DNA of 64,000 bases, taken from positions 62,001-126,000 of the forward strand of contig JANJUX010000024.1 in NCBI GenBank assembly GCA_024710355.1, read 5' to 3'. Numbering within the stretch: position 1 is the first letter of the stretch; every line of letters starts with the position of its first letter. The DNA comes from Candidatus Rifleibacteriota bacterium. GTDB taxonomy: Bacteria > Muiribacteriota > Ozemobacteria > Ozemobacterales > Ozemobacteraceae. A program made the translations under genes and the position numbers. Under the pieces are notes generated by a model. The model worked only from the letters and a program-made list of their open reading frames with translations. It searched no databases and was not told the origin of the DNA. Shown in pieces: positions 51,788 to 60,878 of the stretch.

Positions 51788-52288
51788 ATGCCTTTTAAAC
51801 AGCAATTATTTGTACCAAACAAGCGTGAATACATTACCGGCCTCAGCCGCCCGTCTGTAGACTGCATCATCTGCTCGATCATAAGCGATGAACCGAGTGT
51901 AAAGAACCTCACCATCTGGAAAAACGAGACGGTGGCAGCCTGCGTCAACCTGTATCCATACAACGCCGGGCATCTGCTGCTTTTTCCGCTGCGACACATC
52001 GATGACCCCAGGCAGCTCAGCCACGAAGAACACAAACAGATGCACCAGCTTCTCAGTGCATCAATGGACCGTCTCGAGTCGGTTTACCACCCGCTCGGGT
52101 TCAACATCGGCTTCAACATCGGCGAAGCATCGGGGGCAAGCATCGAACACCTGCACCAGCACGTTGTTCCGCGTTATCATCGCGAACTCGGGTTCGTCGA
52201 TATCACCGCCGGGGCCAAAATCATCATAGAAGACCCGCAGGTAACTTTGAACAAGCTTAAAGACGCTTTTGCCGACCTTAAATTTTGA
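51788..52288 (+). CDS. HIT family hydrolase/transferase
   Basis: A 166-residue histidine-triad protein. The triad is H121-L-H123-Q-H125-V-V, and an N-terminal CIIC (Cys26, Cys29) probably binds zinc, the variant related to diadenosine tetraphosphate-handling HIT proteins. Substrates of the family are nucleoside mono- or dinucleotide phosphates. It lies two bases after the DUF885 gene, so both share a message. It is followed by a small GAGCC-GGCTC hairpin. Confidence 0.92.
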   Translation: MPFKQQLFVPNKREYITGLSRPSVDCIICSIISDEPSVKNLTIWKNETVAACVNLYPYNAGHLLLFPLRHIDDPRQLSHEEHKQMHQLLSASMDRLESVYHPLGFNIGFNIGEASGASIEHLHQHVVPRYHRELGFVDITAGAKIIIEDPQVTLNKLKDAFADLKF

Positions 52289-52300
52289 GCCTGCCGGCTC
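52287..52300 (+). terminator. Weak terminator after HIT gene
   Basis: GAGCC-TGCC-GGCTC overlaps the stop codon and is followed only by TTT. The short stem makes strong termination doubtful. Confidence 0.4.
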
Positions 52301-52310
52301 TTTCATACTG

Positions 52311-52319
52311 TGCTATAAT
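52311..52319 (+). promoter_or_regulatory. Extended -10 promoter for the 52352 gene
   Basis: TGCTATAAT, identical to the element at 50074-50082, again without a -35. Leader of about 26 bases with AAGGAG. Confidence 0.65.
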
Positions 52320-52351
52320 TCTCTGGCAATTTGAATAAGGAGATATTACAA

Positions 52352-53002
52352 ATGATCAAAAGAGGAATTACCATTCTGGTGGCCGCTTCTGCCATAACCG
52401 CTACCTGTGCTTACGCATCGCCCGAAGGCGATCTTAAATATATGGGCTATTCTCAGGAAATGGTCAGCGAAGTTCTTTCAGCAACCGGCTGCGAGCCGGC
52501 ACCAGAAACTGCAACTGCCACCGAGCAGGATGAAGCAGATTCCAACCTCGAACAGCTGACTGAGCTTGGCGTCACCAGATCGCTCACCCCGACGCTTGAA
52601 GACCGCTCTGGCGCCATCCGTGACGAAGTACTCACATACTGGGATAAAATGTCGCCCGCCGCCAGCAATGTTCAGCCCATCAGCGCCGAAACCAGAGCAC
52701 TGATCGAAGCCAACATTCGCACTGCTCTCGAAACTGCCGGCTACTCGATCGTGCAGCTGAGTCTGGTCGACCTGCCCGAAGGCAGCCTAAAAAACACTCT
52801 CAGAGCCATTGTTCGGGTCACACGCCCACTCAAAACCCGCAACTCGTATAAAGAAATTCAGAGCAGCCTTGCCGAGATCAAGAAGCTCTGCATGGAAGCC
52901 GGCACCATTGACGGCGTCGTCTATCTGTCAGAAATGACCACCTTCGTGGCCGAAAATCCCCGCAATAATTACTATTACGAAAAAACCATCCTCAACCCCT
53001 GA
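52352..53002 (+). CDS. Secreted protein of unknown function
   Basis: A 216-residue exported protein with a signal peptide (MIKRGITILVAASAITATCAYA). The mature protein is acidic, starts SPEGDLKYMGYSQEMVSEVL and has a Thr/Glu-rich patch (about 50-70). A C-terminal alpha/beta region (ALIEANIRTALETAGYSIVQLSLVDL ... ) resembles small periplasmic domains, but no family was recognised. The ATG at 52352 is chosen because AAGGAG lies nine bases upstream; the in-frame TTG at 52331 is less likely. Confidence 0.7.
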   Translation: MIKRGITILVAASAITATCAYASPEGDLKYMGYSQEMVSEVLSATGCEPAPETATATEQDEADSNLEQLTELGVTRSLTPTLEDRSGAIRDEVLTYWDKMSPAASNVQPISAETRALIEANIRTALETAGYSIVQLSLVDLPEGSLKNTLRAIVRVTRPLKTRNSYKEIQSSLAEIKKLCMEAGTIDGVVYLSEMTTFVAENPRNNYYYEKTILNP

Positions 53003-53086
53003 CCTTGCAGATCAGGCATCTGGCCTAATGCCCGATGCCTGATCACCTGACCGCGTCGCCTTATATTACCGATTACAGGAACCCCG

Positions 53087-53488
53087 ATGAGCATACTGGC
53101 CTCGCCCAGACAAACAACCCGCATGATGGTCTACGCGATGATCTGTACTCTGGTCGTCGCGTTTGGGGCTATTGGCGCGGTTCTGGCCGGCAACGTCGCT
53201 GAGCAGTATTCATTGATGGGACTTTTTTTAGGCTCGGCTCTCGGGGCCTTCATCTCGGTTTATGAGTCGACCATTGTCGGATCGATCGCCGGCATGCTGC
53301 TGGGCCTTCTGGTTGGCCCGCTGGTCTTCTACTTCATCGACTTCGAAACTGCCTATCTGACCGCATTTGTTCTCGCGCTTCTTGGCGCCATCATGGGCGA
53401 GCCGATGGCTGCTTTCTGGCGCGAGGCCGATCTGGATGATTCTGATTCCGAAACAGAGGTCTCTGACACTTCGGAGAGCGATAAATGA
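53087..53488 (+). CDS. Small membrane protein with glycine-rich helices
   Basis: A 133-residue protein with four hydrophobic segments (about 14-35, 40-58, 62-80, 84-108), rich in small residues (GLFLGSALGAF, GSIAGMLLGLLVGP). Glycine spacing suggests tightly packed helices. A Ser/Asp/Glu tail (about 115-133) lies in the cytoplasm or periplasm. No family recognised. It overlaps the next gene by four bases (ATGA). Confidence 0.7.
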   Translation: MSILASPRQTTRMMVYAMICTLVVAFGAIGAVLAGNVAEQYSLMGLFLGSALGAFISVYESTIVGSIAGMLLGLLVGPLVFYFIDFETAYLTAFVLALLGAIMGEPMAAFWREADLDDSDSETEVSDTSESDK

Positions 53489-53886
53489 GCGTTATCAGAT
53501 TGATCATGGTCGAGAACGACCAGACCTTTTCGGGTCATATTCCGTCTTCTTCTATCTCTGCCGTCCTCTGGGCTATCGCTCAAGGGTCGAAAGATACCGA
53601 ATCTTTCTGGCAAACCGTTGCCGGCATGGACCCCGGACTCAAAGAACATTTTTTCACGAACAAAGACGACTCGCCACTGCTTGAGGGTTACGATGACGGA
53701 CTGCTGGTCATCAGCTGGGAATACCAGTGCATCGAATCTTTCCAGGTTTATCAGCCGCTGCGTCATCACGGCAGCGTAATCAAACATACCGGAAGTCACC
53801 TCGAAGAAGAAGCTGAGGCGGTTGACTTTGCGATCAGCAATGACTGGAGCATCATAGATCATCATTTTGAGGAGAGCAGGCACTGA
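53485..53886 (+). CDS. Small acidic cytoplasmic protein, unknown
   Basis: A 133-residue soluble protein without signal peptide or membrane helix. It has a mixed alpha/beta look and several His (PLRHHGSV, HTGSH, IDHHFEESRH). No family recognised. Translationally coupled to the membrane protein before it (ATGA) and two bases from the zinc-ribbon/TPR gene after it, so the three are one unit. Codon use resembles its neighbours, supporting a real gene. Confidence 0.65.
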   Translation: MSVIRLIMVENDQTFSGHIPSSSISAVLWAIAQGSKDTESFWQTVAGMDPGLKEHFFTNKDDSPLLEGYDDGLLVISWEYQCIESFQVYQPLRHHGSVIKHTGSHLEEEAEAVDFAISNDWSIIDHHFEESRH

Positions 53887-53888
53887 GA

Positions 53889-56219
53889 ATGGTTAATTGT
53901 CAGAGTTGTGGCGCCGTTAACAATGAAGAATCACTGAGCTGTATTGCCTGCAACCGCACCCTGCTGGTGGTCTGCCCCCAGTGCACCTCGCGCAACCCGG
54001 TTTCGGCAGCAGTATGCAATCAGTGCGGGCGCATTCTCGAAGAAAAAAATGACCCGCGCATTCTCGAAAAAAAGCTTGGCGACCCGGTTGCCGAAATGTA
54101 TGAGCCGAAGGTAAAGAATGCCTTCACCACTTTTTACCCCAAAGAAGCCTTTTTAAAAGTAATTCTTGGCGGTTTTTTCTTCGCACTGGTTTATATCAGC
54201 CAGATTTTCAGCGGGCACCCGTTTTTGCTGCTTGCTTCTGGCCTGATAAGCGGTATTGTGGCACTCTGGGGCCTGGTAGAAATAACCTTCTGGGTCATCG
54301 AAGACAACGAAATAAATGAGCCCGCCGGCCAGACCGGCAATGAGACGGCTTTTCCGAAAGCCTATGCCCGTGGTCTCAACAATGCTCTGGAGTCATTCGA
54401 AGAGCTTGACCGCGAGATTTCGACCGCTGCAACCGCAGCACGCCCCGAGGATTCTCTCTTAACGAGCGAAGAAGCGGCCATGCTTGCTGGCGATACCAAT
54501 GAGGCAGTGGCAGAAAAAACAAAAATCGAGCCGGCTAAAAAATTCGAAACTCTCGCCGAATTTCTCTCTGACGGTATCGAAAAAGAAATTGAAAGCACAA
54601 AAGAAAAGGTTTCGCGGTCGCCAGACAACTATGCGCTGTTGCTGCGTCTGGCACAGCTGCACGAAGAACGCGGCGAGATTTCTCTGGCGCTTGAAAACCT
54701 CGAAAAATGCCTGAAATTTGAGCCCGACATCGCCGAAGTATATCTTTATCACGGCGTTCTGCTGCGGCGTAACAACAACCCGGATCAGGCAAGAAAGTCT
54801 TTTGAAAAGGCGCTTGAGTTAAACCGGTTCTTGTCAAAGGCTTTTTATCAGCTCGGCATACTTGAGCGCGGTCTCAACAACCTGCCAGAGGCCCGTAATC
54901 AGCTACAGAAATGCATTCAGCTCTCGCCTGACGACCCGTATGCTCATTACCAGCTCGGCATGATCTATCGCGAACTCGGTGAAACCAGCCTGGCTCTCAT
55001 GGAAATCCAGCGCGCCACGATTCTGCACCCGACAGATTCATACGGGCACAGCAAGCTTGGGCAGCTGTATCAGCAGACGCGGCAATACGAGCATGCGGTT
55101 TCTTCGTATTCGCAGGCTCTCAGTCTCAAGCCCGGCGACCCGTTCGTGCTCGAGCGTCTGGCCGAAGTTCTCGCCGCCAAAGAGCTGTATGAAAAATCTG
55201 CAGAACTCTTTCAGGAAGCGCTGGCACGCCAGTTTCATCCCTCTGTCGCCACCATGATCTCGTTCGGCAAAGTGCTGCGCAAGCTTGAAAATTTCGAAGA
55301 ACTCGAAAAGATCACTAATGAAGTTCTCAGGCTTGAACCGGCCAACCACGAGGCGGGCTTTCTCAAGGCGATGGCCATGCTCAAACGCGGCCGCACCATC
55401 GAAGCGCTCGGCCTGCTCGAAAAACTCGTCGAAAACCCCGCCGTCAGTTACGAAGCCTGGCTTGAGCTCGGCAAGCTCTACCAGGCCGACAACCACCCCG
55501 AAAAAGCGGTTTCGGCATTTATCAGAGCCTCAACCTGCGCCCCCGACCAGGCCGGCATCTGGAACAACATCGGCATACTGCTTTCGAACCAGAAAGCCTA
55601 CGAAGAAGCCCTGAAAGCCTTCAGAAAGGCTGCCAGCTTCGATTATACCGACCAGCAGATTTCAAGTAATCTCAAGGCGGTGCAGAAAAAACTCGAAGCC
55701 AGCTGCAACCGCATTATAGAAGCCCGCCGCGAAACTCTCGAAAAATCCCCGGACGATCTCGAAGCTTATCTTGAAATGGGTCGAGCCTTTGAAGTATTGC
55801 AAAGACCGGATGAGGCGATGATGACCTACCAGCGCCTTCTCTCAATCAAGCCTGACTATATACCAGGGCTGATGTGCTATGCCGAACTGCTTCGCAACCG
55901 TGGCAAGCTCAAAATGGCAATGCGCTGTTACCGCGAAATCATCAAAATCGATCCAGAAAATGCCGACACCCACATGTTCATGGTTCAGGCCAACCTGAAC
56001 CTCGGCTTTCTCAACGAGGCCCTGCGACATGCGGTTATTGCCCAGAAAATTTCTCCCGATGACCCGCGCGTCCATTTCCTGCTCGGCAAAATCTATTTTG
56101 CCAAAGGCCTCGCACCAAGAGCTCTCAAGGAATTCTCGATCGTGGCTTCTGCAGCAACTGATCCAGACATGATCAGCTGGGCAGAACTGATGCGCCGCCG
56201 CCTGGCAAGGACAAACTGA
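53889..56219 (+). CDS. Zinc-ribbon, membrane-anchored TPR protein
   Basis: A 776-residue protein with two N-terminal zinc ribbons (Cys4, 7, 18, 21 and Cys29, 32, 43, 46), two membrane helices (about 90-140) and a long C-terminal array of TPR repeats (about 235-770; for example AEVYLYHGVLLRRNNNPDQA and PYAHYQLGMIYRELGETS). Helix orientation would place zinc ribbons and TPRs on the same side, presumably the cytoplasm. TPR arrays bind partner proteins. No enzyme domain is visible. It precedes a second, secreted TPR protein by two bases. Confidence 0.82.
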   Translation: MVNCQSCGAVNNEESLSCIACNRTLLVVCPQCTSRNPVSAAVCNQCGRILEEKNDPRILEKKLGDPVAEMYEPKVKNAFTTFYPKEAFLKVILGGFFFALVYISQIFSGHPFLLLASGLISGIVALWGLVEITFWVIEDNEINEPAGQTGNETAFPKAYARGLNNALESFEELDREISTAATAARPEDSLLTSEEAAMLAGDTNEAVAEKTKIEPAKKFETLAEFLSDGIEKEIESTKEKVSRSPDNYALLLRLAQLHEERGEISLALENLEKCLKFEPDIAEVYLYHGVLLRRNNNPDQARKSFEKALELNRFLSKAFYQLGILERGLNNLPEARNQLQKCIQLSPDDPYAHYQLGMIYRELGETSLALMEIQRATILHPTDSYGHSKLGQLYQQTRQYEHAVSSYSQALSLKPGDPFVLERLAEVLAAKELYEKSAELFQEALARQFHPSVATMISFGKVLRKLENFEELEKITNEVLRLEPANHEAGFLKAMAMLKRGRTIEALGLLEKLVENPAVSYEAWLELGKLYQADNHPEKAVSAFIRASTCAPDQAGIWNNIGILLSNQKAYEEALKAFRKAASFDYTDQQISSNLKAVQKKLEASCNRIIEARRETLEKSPDDLEAYLEMGRAFEVLQRPDEAMMTYQRLLSIKPDYIPGLMCYAELLRNRGKLKMAMRCYREIIKIDPENADTHMFMVQANLNLGFLNEALRHAVIAQKISPDDPRVHFLLGKIYFAKGLAPRALKEFSIVASAATDPDMISWAELMRRRLARTN

Positions 56220-56221
56220 CT

Positions 56222-57370
56222 GTGAAAAAACTGATTCCGCTTATTCTGTTTGCGTCCGCTTCTGCCCTTACGCCCGCCAGTGTCTGCCTGGCCCAGGAAT
56301 TTCAGACCCCCGGCTCTGAAGTTTCCGTGAGAGATCTGCTCGAAGGGCATAAACGGGCACCCAAATCTGACACCTATTATCTTATGGCTCTCTCAGAAGC
56401 TCGTAAAGGCAATATCGAAGCCGCCGAAAAAGCCATCAAAACCGGTCTGCAGATCAACCCGCGCAATACCAGGCTGATGAACCTCAAGGGCGCACTTCTG
56501 ACACGCCAGGGTAAACTCACTGAAGCCAGAACTCTTTTTCTCACCGTTCTGCAGCTTGACCCCGAAGACGACTACGCCAACACCTCGCTGCGTTCAGTTG
56601 AGCGAACTCTGCAGCCTGCCCGCAAGATTCAGCCAATGATCGGCAAAACCACGGCGACACCAGCACCCGATGCCCCGACGGCACCGGTTCTTGTCAAGTC
56701 GGTTCAGACCGAAACCAAAGTTCTTGAAGCCACCTATTTTATCGAAATGAAGGCAAAGCAGCAGTGCTATCACGCTATGGCATTGATAAAAAGAGCCCAG
56801 GAAGCCTTTGCCGCCGCCAATCCAAAGCGCAAAGACGAATTCTCGACGACAAATCTGGCTAAAGACGGGTTTATGACCTCAGTGCCGGTATGCCCGGCCG
56901 CCGGCATCTACGGCTGGAAAAACAACGACGTCGAATGTGAAAAACACGGCTCTCTCTCTGCTCTCGGGGCCGAAGTCAACAATGTTTTCGGAGAATTCAA
57001 CAACGGTATGCGCGCCAAACTGAGCCGTAACTATCTCGATGCTCTGCGGTCTTTCGAACAGGTCGTCGTGCTCTACCCGCGCTGGGCCGAGGCGCATTAT
57101 CAGATGGCCGACACCCTTTTCCGCCTCGGCGAAACCGACCCGGCCATCGCCTCGCTGCGCAACTGCCTCAAACACGAGAGCGGCAACATCGATGCCCAAC
57201 TGCTGCTGGCCAACCTCTACTTCAAAAAAGGTCAGAAAGATGCGGCACTCGGCATTCTCGACAAGGTCAGCACGGCCCACAAGGGCACGGTTTATGGCCT
57301 GGCAGCCCGCAGTATCGCCGGTTCGATACGATCAGGTCGAAATTACTATGAGATTTTTCCGCCTAACTGA
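56222..57370 (+). CDS. Secreted TPR protein with pilin-like cysteine module
   Basis: A 382-residue exported protein (signal peptide about 1-24). TPR units flank (about 45-125 and 265-370) a central module with QQCYHAMALIKRAQEAF (about 180) and VPVCPAAGIYGW-ECEKHG (about 222-243). That Cys-Pro...Gly-x-Tyr...Cys-x2-His-Gly pattern is the one seen at the C-terminus of many type IV pilin-like and pseudopilin proteins, but here it lacks the prepilin N-terminal helix. Start is GTG at 56222, two bases after the TPR gene. Role unknown; a surface-assembly factor is conceivable. Confidence 0.75.
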   Translation: MKKLIPLILFASASALTPASVCLAQEFQTPGSEVSVRDLLEGHKRAPKSDTYYLMALSEARKGNIEAAEKAIKTGLQINPRNTRLMNLKGALLTRQGKLTEARTLFLTVLQLDPEDDYANTSLRSVERTLQPARKIQPMIGKTTATPAPDAPTAPVLVKSVQTETKVLEATYFIEMKAKQQCYHAMALIKRAQEAFAAANPKRKDEFSTTNLAKDGFMTSVPVCPAAGIYGWKNNDVECEKHGSLSALGAEVNNVFGEFNNGMRAKLSRNYLDALRSFEQVVVLYPRWAEAHYQMADTLFRLGETDPAIASLRNCLKHESGNIDAQLLLANLYFKKGQKDAALGILDKVSTAHKGTVYGLAARSIAGSIRSGRNYYEIFPPN

Positions 57371-57373
57371 AGC

Positions 57374-58237
57374 ATGAAAAAACCGGTAAAAAGCCTCGCC
57401 TTTATCTGCCACCCGGCCCGCGAATCAATTCCGCCACTGTTGAAATCGCTCGTCGAATGGTGCGAGGAAAATTCGATTCAGGTACGCATGACCAGCCGCA
57501 TGGCGAAAATTATTGAACGGCCTGAGCTCGGCATGGCAACCCATGAAATGGCCGCCCACATCGATATGGTTATCGTTCTCGGCGGCGATGGCAGCATTCT
57601 CGAAGCGACAAGATCTTTCGCAGCCGATGGGCTGCCGATTGCCGGCATCAACATGGGGCATCTCGGCTTTCTGACCCTTGAAGAACCGGGCAATGCCGTA
57701 GAGTTCCTTAAAAAGATTCGTGACGGCAAATTCCGTATCGAAAACCGCATGATGCTTAACGCCACGGTCAGGCGCAATGGCAAAAAGGTATTTTCGGGCA
57801 TCGCTCTCAATGACGTTGTCATTCAAAAAGAACCGATGCTGCGGGTTATCAACATCAATGTTTCGATTTCCGGCTGCGTCATCAACACCTACCACGGCGA
57901 TGGCCTGATTTTTTCGACGCCAACCGGTTCGACCGCCTATTCGCTTTCGGCCGGCGGGCCAATTGTGCCACCATGGGTCAGCGTTATCATTCTGTGCCCG
58001 CTCAATTGTCATACCTTGAGTGCCAGACCCGTAATCACCTCAGACCAGGAAGTTCTGACCGCACGGGTTGGCTGTATTCACTCAAAGGTAGACCTGGTTC
58101 TCGACGGCCAGGAAAGCTTTCGCCTTCAGGATGGCGATGAAATAGACATCTCACGGGCCCAGGAACTGGCCCGCATCGTAGTTTTTCAGTCACGCAATTT
58201 TTTCGAGGTCCTGCGCAAAAAAATGAAGTGGGGCTGA
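57374..58237 (+). CDS. nadK: NAD kinase
   Basis: A 287-residue ATP-NAD kinase that makes NADP+. The catalytic GGDGS is at 70-74, GINMGHLGFL follows, LNDVVI holds the conserved Asn-Asp, and DGLIFSTPTGSTAYSLSAGGPIV is the second family signature. Length is normal. The start is three bases after the TPR gene, without a strong ribosome binding site, so coupling is likely. Cytoplasmic. Confidence 0.96.
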   Translation: MKKPVKSLAFICHPARESIPPLLKSLVEWCEENSIQVRMTSRMAKIIERPELGMATHEMAAHIDMVIVLGGDGSILEATRSFAADGLPIAGINMGHLGFLTLEEPGNAVEFLKKIRDGKFRIENRMMLNATVRRNGKKVFSGIALNDVVIQKEPMLRVININVSISGCVINTYHGDGLIFSTPTGSTAYSLSAGGPIVPPWVSVIILCPLNCHTLSARPVITSDQEVLTARVGCIHSKVDLVLDGQESFRLQDGDEIDISRAQELARIVVFQSRNFFEVLRKKMKWG

Positions 58238-58253
58238 TACAGGAGTTACAACA

Positions 58254-60077
58254 ATGAATTACCGCCACAACATTTTCATTCTTATTCTTGCCTTCGTTTT
58301 TTCGGCCACTCTGGCCTTCGCTTTCGATCCGAACTTTAATTTCAACTCATCACAGAACCCGGCTAACCCTGGTGTTGTAACCGTTTCGGCAACCGTGTCG
58401 CCAGGGCACATGCTGTATCGTCACCAGATGTCTTTTTCTGCGTCGGCCGGCGAAATCGCTGTGACCTGGCCAGCAGTCGTTACCAAGGCCGACCCGTTCG
58501 GCGAAGGTAACGTCGATGTCTACCCCGAAGGTACACATGTATTCGAGATTGCTTTTTCGGCCAACGCACCACTGGCGCAAAGCACCCTGACGGTAAAATA
58601 CCAGGGCTGCTCAGCACTTACCTGCTTTATGCCGACCCAGAAAAAATTTGAACTGACCTTTACCCCGCCTCTACAAAGCGCAGCCGCTGTCACCAGTCAG
58701 AGTCAGATATCTGACACGGCCTCAACAAGTCTCCCCACCGAGGCCACAGGAAATACTGCAATACAGACAACAGCGGCGCCTGTAAGGGTAGAAATGTCGC
58801 AGCAGGGCATCGTCGATTTCTCAGCCGCTCTCGAAAAGCAGGGCATTCACTGGGTGCTTCTGCTCGCCTTCATTGGTGGTCTGCTCGTCAGCCTTACCCC
58901 ATGCGTTTACCCGATGATCCCGATCACCCTGTCAATTATTGGCAGCCGTGACGAAAACGTCAGTTTTTACAAGGGCCTGGGTCTTTCGGCCACCTACGTC
59001 GCCGGGCTTTCATTGACCTATGCACTTCTCGGCCTCGCGGCCGCCACCTTTGGCGCTCAGATCCGCGGTTTCATTCAGGGCCCGATGTTTCAGGGTCTGG
59101 TCGCGGTTATTTTCTTTCTGTTGGCCCTTTCGATGTTCGATCTGATCATGCTGCAGGCACCGGCCGCACTGCGCAACCGCCTGGGCGGCATCAAAAAAAC
59201 CGGTATTTTCGGCATTTTTGTCATGGGCATGGTATCTGGTCTGATGGCCTCGCCCTGTGTCGCCGCCCCATTGGCCGGTATTCTTGCCTTCATTGCCGCG
59301 ACCGGCAGCCAGGCACTCGGCTTTTTCATGCTGCTGCTCTTTGCCTGGGGCATGAGTGTGCCATTGCTGCTGATCGGCGCGTTTTCAGGCTCATTGAATG
59401 CCATGCCAAGAGCCGGCGAATGGATGAACCGGGTTAAAGAATTCTATGGCTTTCTGCTGCTCGCCGCAGCCCTGTATTTTGCCAAACCCATTATCGGAAT
59501 CGCCTGGGCAGAGCTTGGTATCGCCGCCCTGCTCGCGTCGTTTGCGGCCTTTCTTGGGCTGTTCCACAATGTTCCGGAAGATGCCGGAATGCGGCCACGG
59601 GTATTTAAATCCTTCGGCGTCGTTGCCATTGCCGTTGCCTGCGCTTTTGCCATCAGCGCCGCATCGCAGTGGGGCTGCCTGTGTCTGCCAAAATCAGCCG
59701 CCGAAAAGCAGGAAAACAAAGCCGAAACCTTCTGGCAACACGATCTGCAGACTGCCCTCAAAGAGGCCGCAGCAACCGGCAAACCGCTGTTTCTCGATTT
59801 TCGCGCCGACTGGTGCACTGTCTGCAAGGATCTCGAACTGAATGTCTTTCCGCGGCCAGAAATCCGCAGTCTTCTCGGTCGCATGGTGCCGGTTAAAATC
59901 GACGCCACCAGCCCCGACGACGAGAAGGTCAATGCCCTGCTGAAACAGTTTGGCATCGTCGGCCTGCCGACCCTTGTCATTCTACAGCCTGATGGCAACG
60001 AAATTACCAGCCTGCGCACCGTCGGCTTCATTTCACCCGAACATCTCGAGAAAAAATTACGTGCCGCTCTGCCCTGA
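58254..60077 (+). CDS. dsbD: Thiol:disulfide interchange protein DsbD
   Basis: A 607-residue transmembrane reductase that passes electrons from cytoplasmic thioredoxin to periplasmic disulfide proteins. All three domains are present: a signal peptide and periplasmic alpha domain with the Cys pair in YQGCSALTCF (about 118-126), the eight-helix beta domain with TPCVYPMIPI and ASPCVAAPLAG, and a C-terminal thioredoxin-like gamma domain with DWCTVCKDLE. It requires a periplasm, so it supports a diderm envelope. It lies 16 bases after nadK. Confidence 0.95.
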   Translation: MNYRHNIFILILAFVFSATLAFAFDPNFNFNSSQNPANPGVVTVSATVSPGHMLYRHQMSFSASAGEIAVTWPAVVTKADPFGEGNVDVYPEGTHVFEIAFSANAPLAQSTLTVKYQGCSALTCFMPTQKKFELTFTPPLQSAAAVTSQSQISDTASTSLPTEATGNTAIQTTAAPVRVEMSQQGIVDFSAALEKQGIHWVLLLAFIGGLLVSLTPCVYPMIPITLSIIGSRDENVSFYKGLGLSATYVAGLSLTYALLGLAAATFGAQIRGFIQGPMFQGLVAVIFFLLALSMFDLIMLQAPAALRNRLGGIKKTGIFGIFVMGMVSGLMASPCVAAPLAGILAFIAATGSQALGFFMLLLFAWGMSVPLLLIGAFSGSLNAMPRAGEWMNRVKEFYGFLLLAAALYFAKPIIGIAWAELGIAALLASFAAFLGLFHNVPEDAGMRPRVFKSFGVVAIAVACAFAISAASQWGCLCLPKSAAEKQENKAETFWQHDLQTALKEAAATGKPLFLDFRADWCTVCKDLELNVFPRPEIRSLLGRMVPVKIDATSPDDEKVNALLKQFGIVGLPTLVILQPDGNEITSLRTVGFISPEHLEKKLRAALP

Positions 60078-60087
60078 AATAGCCCAA

Positions 60088-60855
60088 TTAAAGACCGGTG
60101 GGCAGGTCGATGAATTCGTAGGCAAGTTTGAACTTCTTCGCCAGATGCCGACCAAGAGCGTCGGCACCAAAAGTTTCGGTGGCGTAGTGGCCGGCCGAAA
60201 ACATGTGGATCTCGCGGTCTCTGCAGGCTGCGACAGCCTGGTGAATGATTTCGCCGGTAAGAATGGCATCAACCTTACCCTCATAAACAAGCGGGTCGCT
60301 GACGGTGCTCCAGCCGCCGCCTGAGATTATTCCGACCGTCTGAATCTTTGCCGCACCAAAATCAAGGTGGGTAACAACCGGGCCGATAGCCTTTTCGACA
60401 CGCTTTTTAAAATCGCCGACACTGGTCGGCTTATCGAACTTTGCCAACACGCCAACCGCGTTGGCCCTGCTTCCACCAAAGGGAGCCTGCACTTTTGCCT
60501 TGAGAAGATCAGCAATAATGGCATTGTTGCCAAACTTCGGGTGCGCATCGAGGGGCAGGTGGATCACATAGAGGTTAAGATTGCCGGCAATCAGGGCTTT
60601 GACTATCTTGAGGTTGATACGGTCGAGGCGGGTCCATTCGCCGCCCTTCCAGAACAGGCCGTGATGCACGAGCGCGAAATCGGCGCCGCGCCGCGTGGCT
60701 TCTTTGAAGAATTCGACGGTGGCATCGACACCGGCCACGATTTTGCTGACCTTTTCGCTGCCCTCGAACTGCAGGCCGTTATAGGAATAATCGTTAAAAA
60801 CCACTTCGGCAAAAAGTTCGTTGATGTGATTGATGATATCTTTGCGGCTTGCCAT
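60088..60855 (-). CDS. Nif3/YbgI-like dinuclear metal centre protein
   Basis: A 255-residue protein of the Nif3 family, a toroidal hexamer with a two-metal site; reported relatives hydrolyse or chaperone GTP cyclohydrolase I-linked substrates, but the function is unsettled. Metal ligands are visible as ALVHHGLFW (His64, His65), NLYVIHLPLDAHP and, near the end, SAGHYATETFG. The ATG at 60855 has AAGGAAA upstream; the earlier ATG at 60885 overlaps the upstream stop and lacks a site. Converges with dsbD, only 10 bases apart. Confidence 0.9.
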   Translation of the reverse strand: MASRKDIINHINELFAEVVFNDYSYNGLQFEGSEKVSKIVAGVDATVEFFKEATRRGADFALVHHGLFWKGGEWTRLDRINLKIVKALIAGNLNLYVIHLPLDAHPKFGNNAIIADLLKAKVQAPFGGSRANAVGVLAKFDKPTSVGDFKKRVEKAIGPVVTHLDFGAAKIQTVGIISGGGWSTVSDPLVYEGKVDAILTGEIIHQAVAACRDREIHMFSAGHYATETFGADALGRHLAKKFKLAYEFIDLPTGL

Positions 60856-60878
60856 TGCAGGGATTTCCTTTCGTGCTG

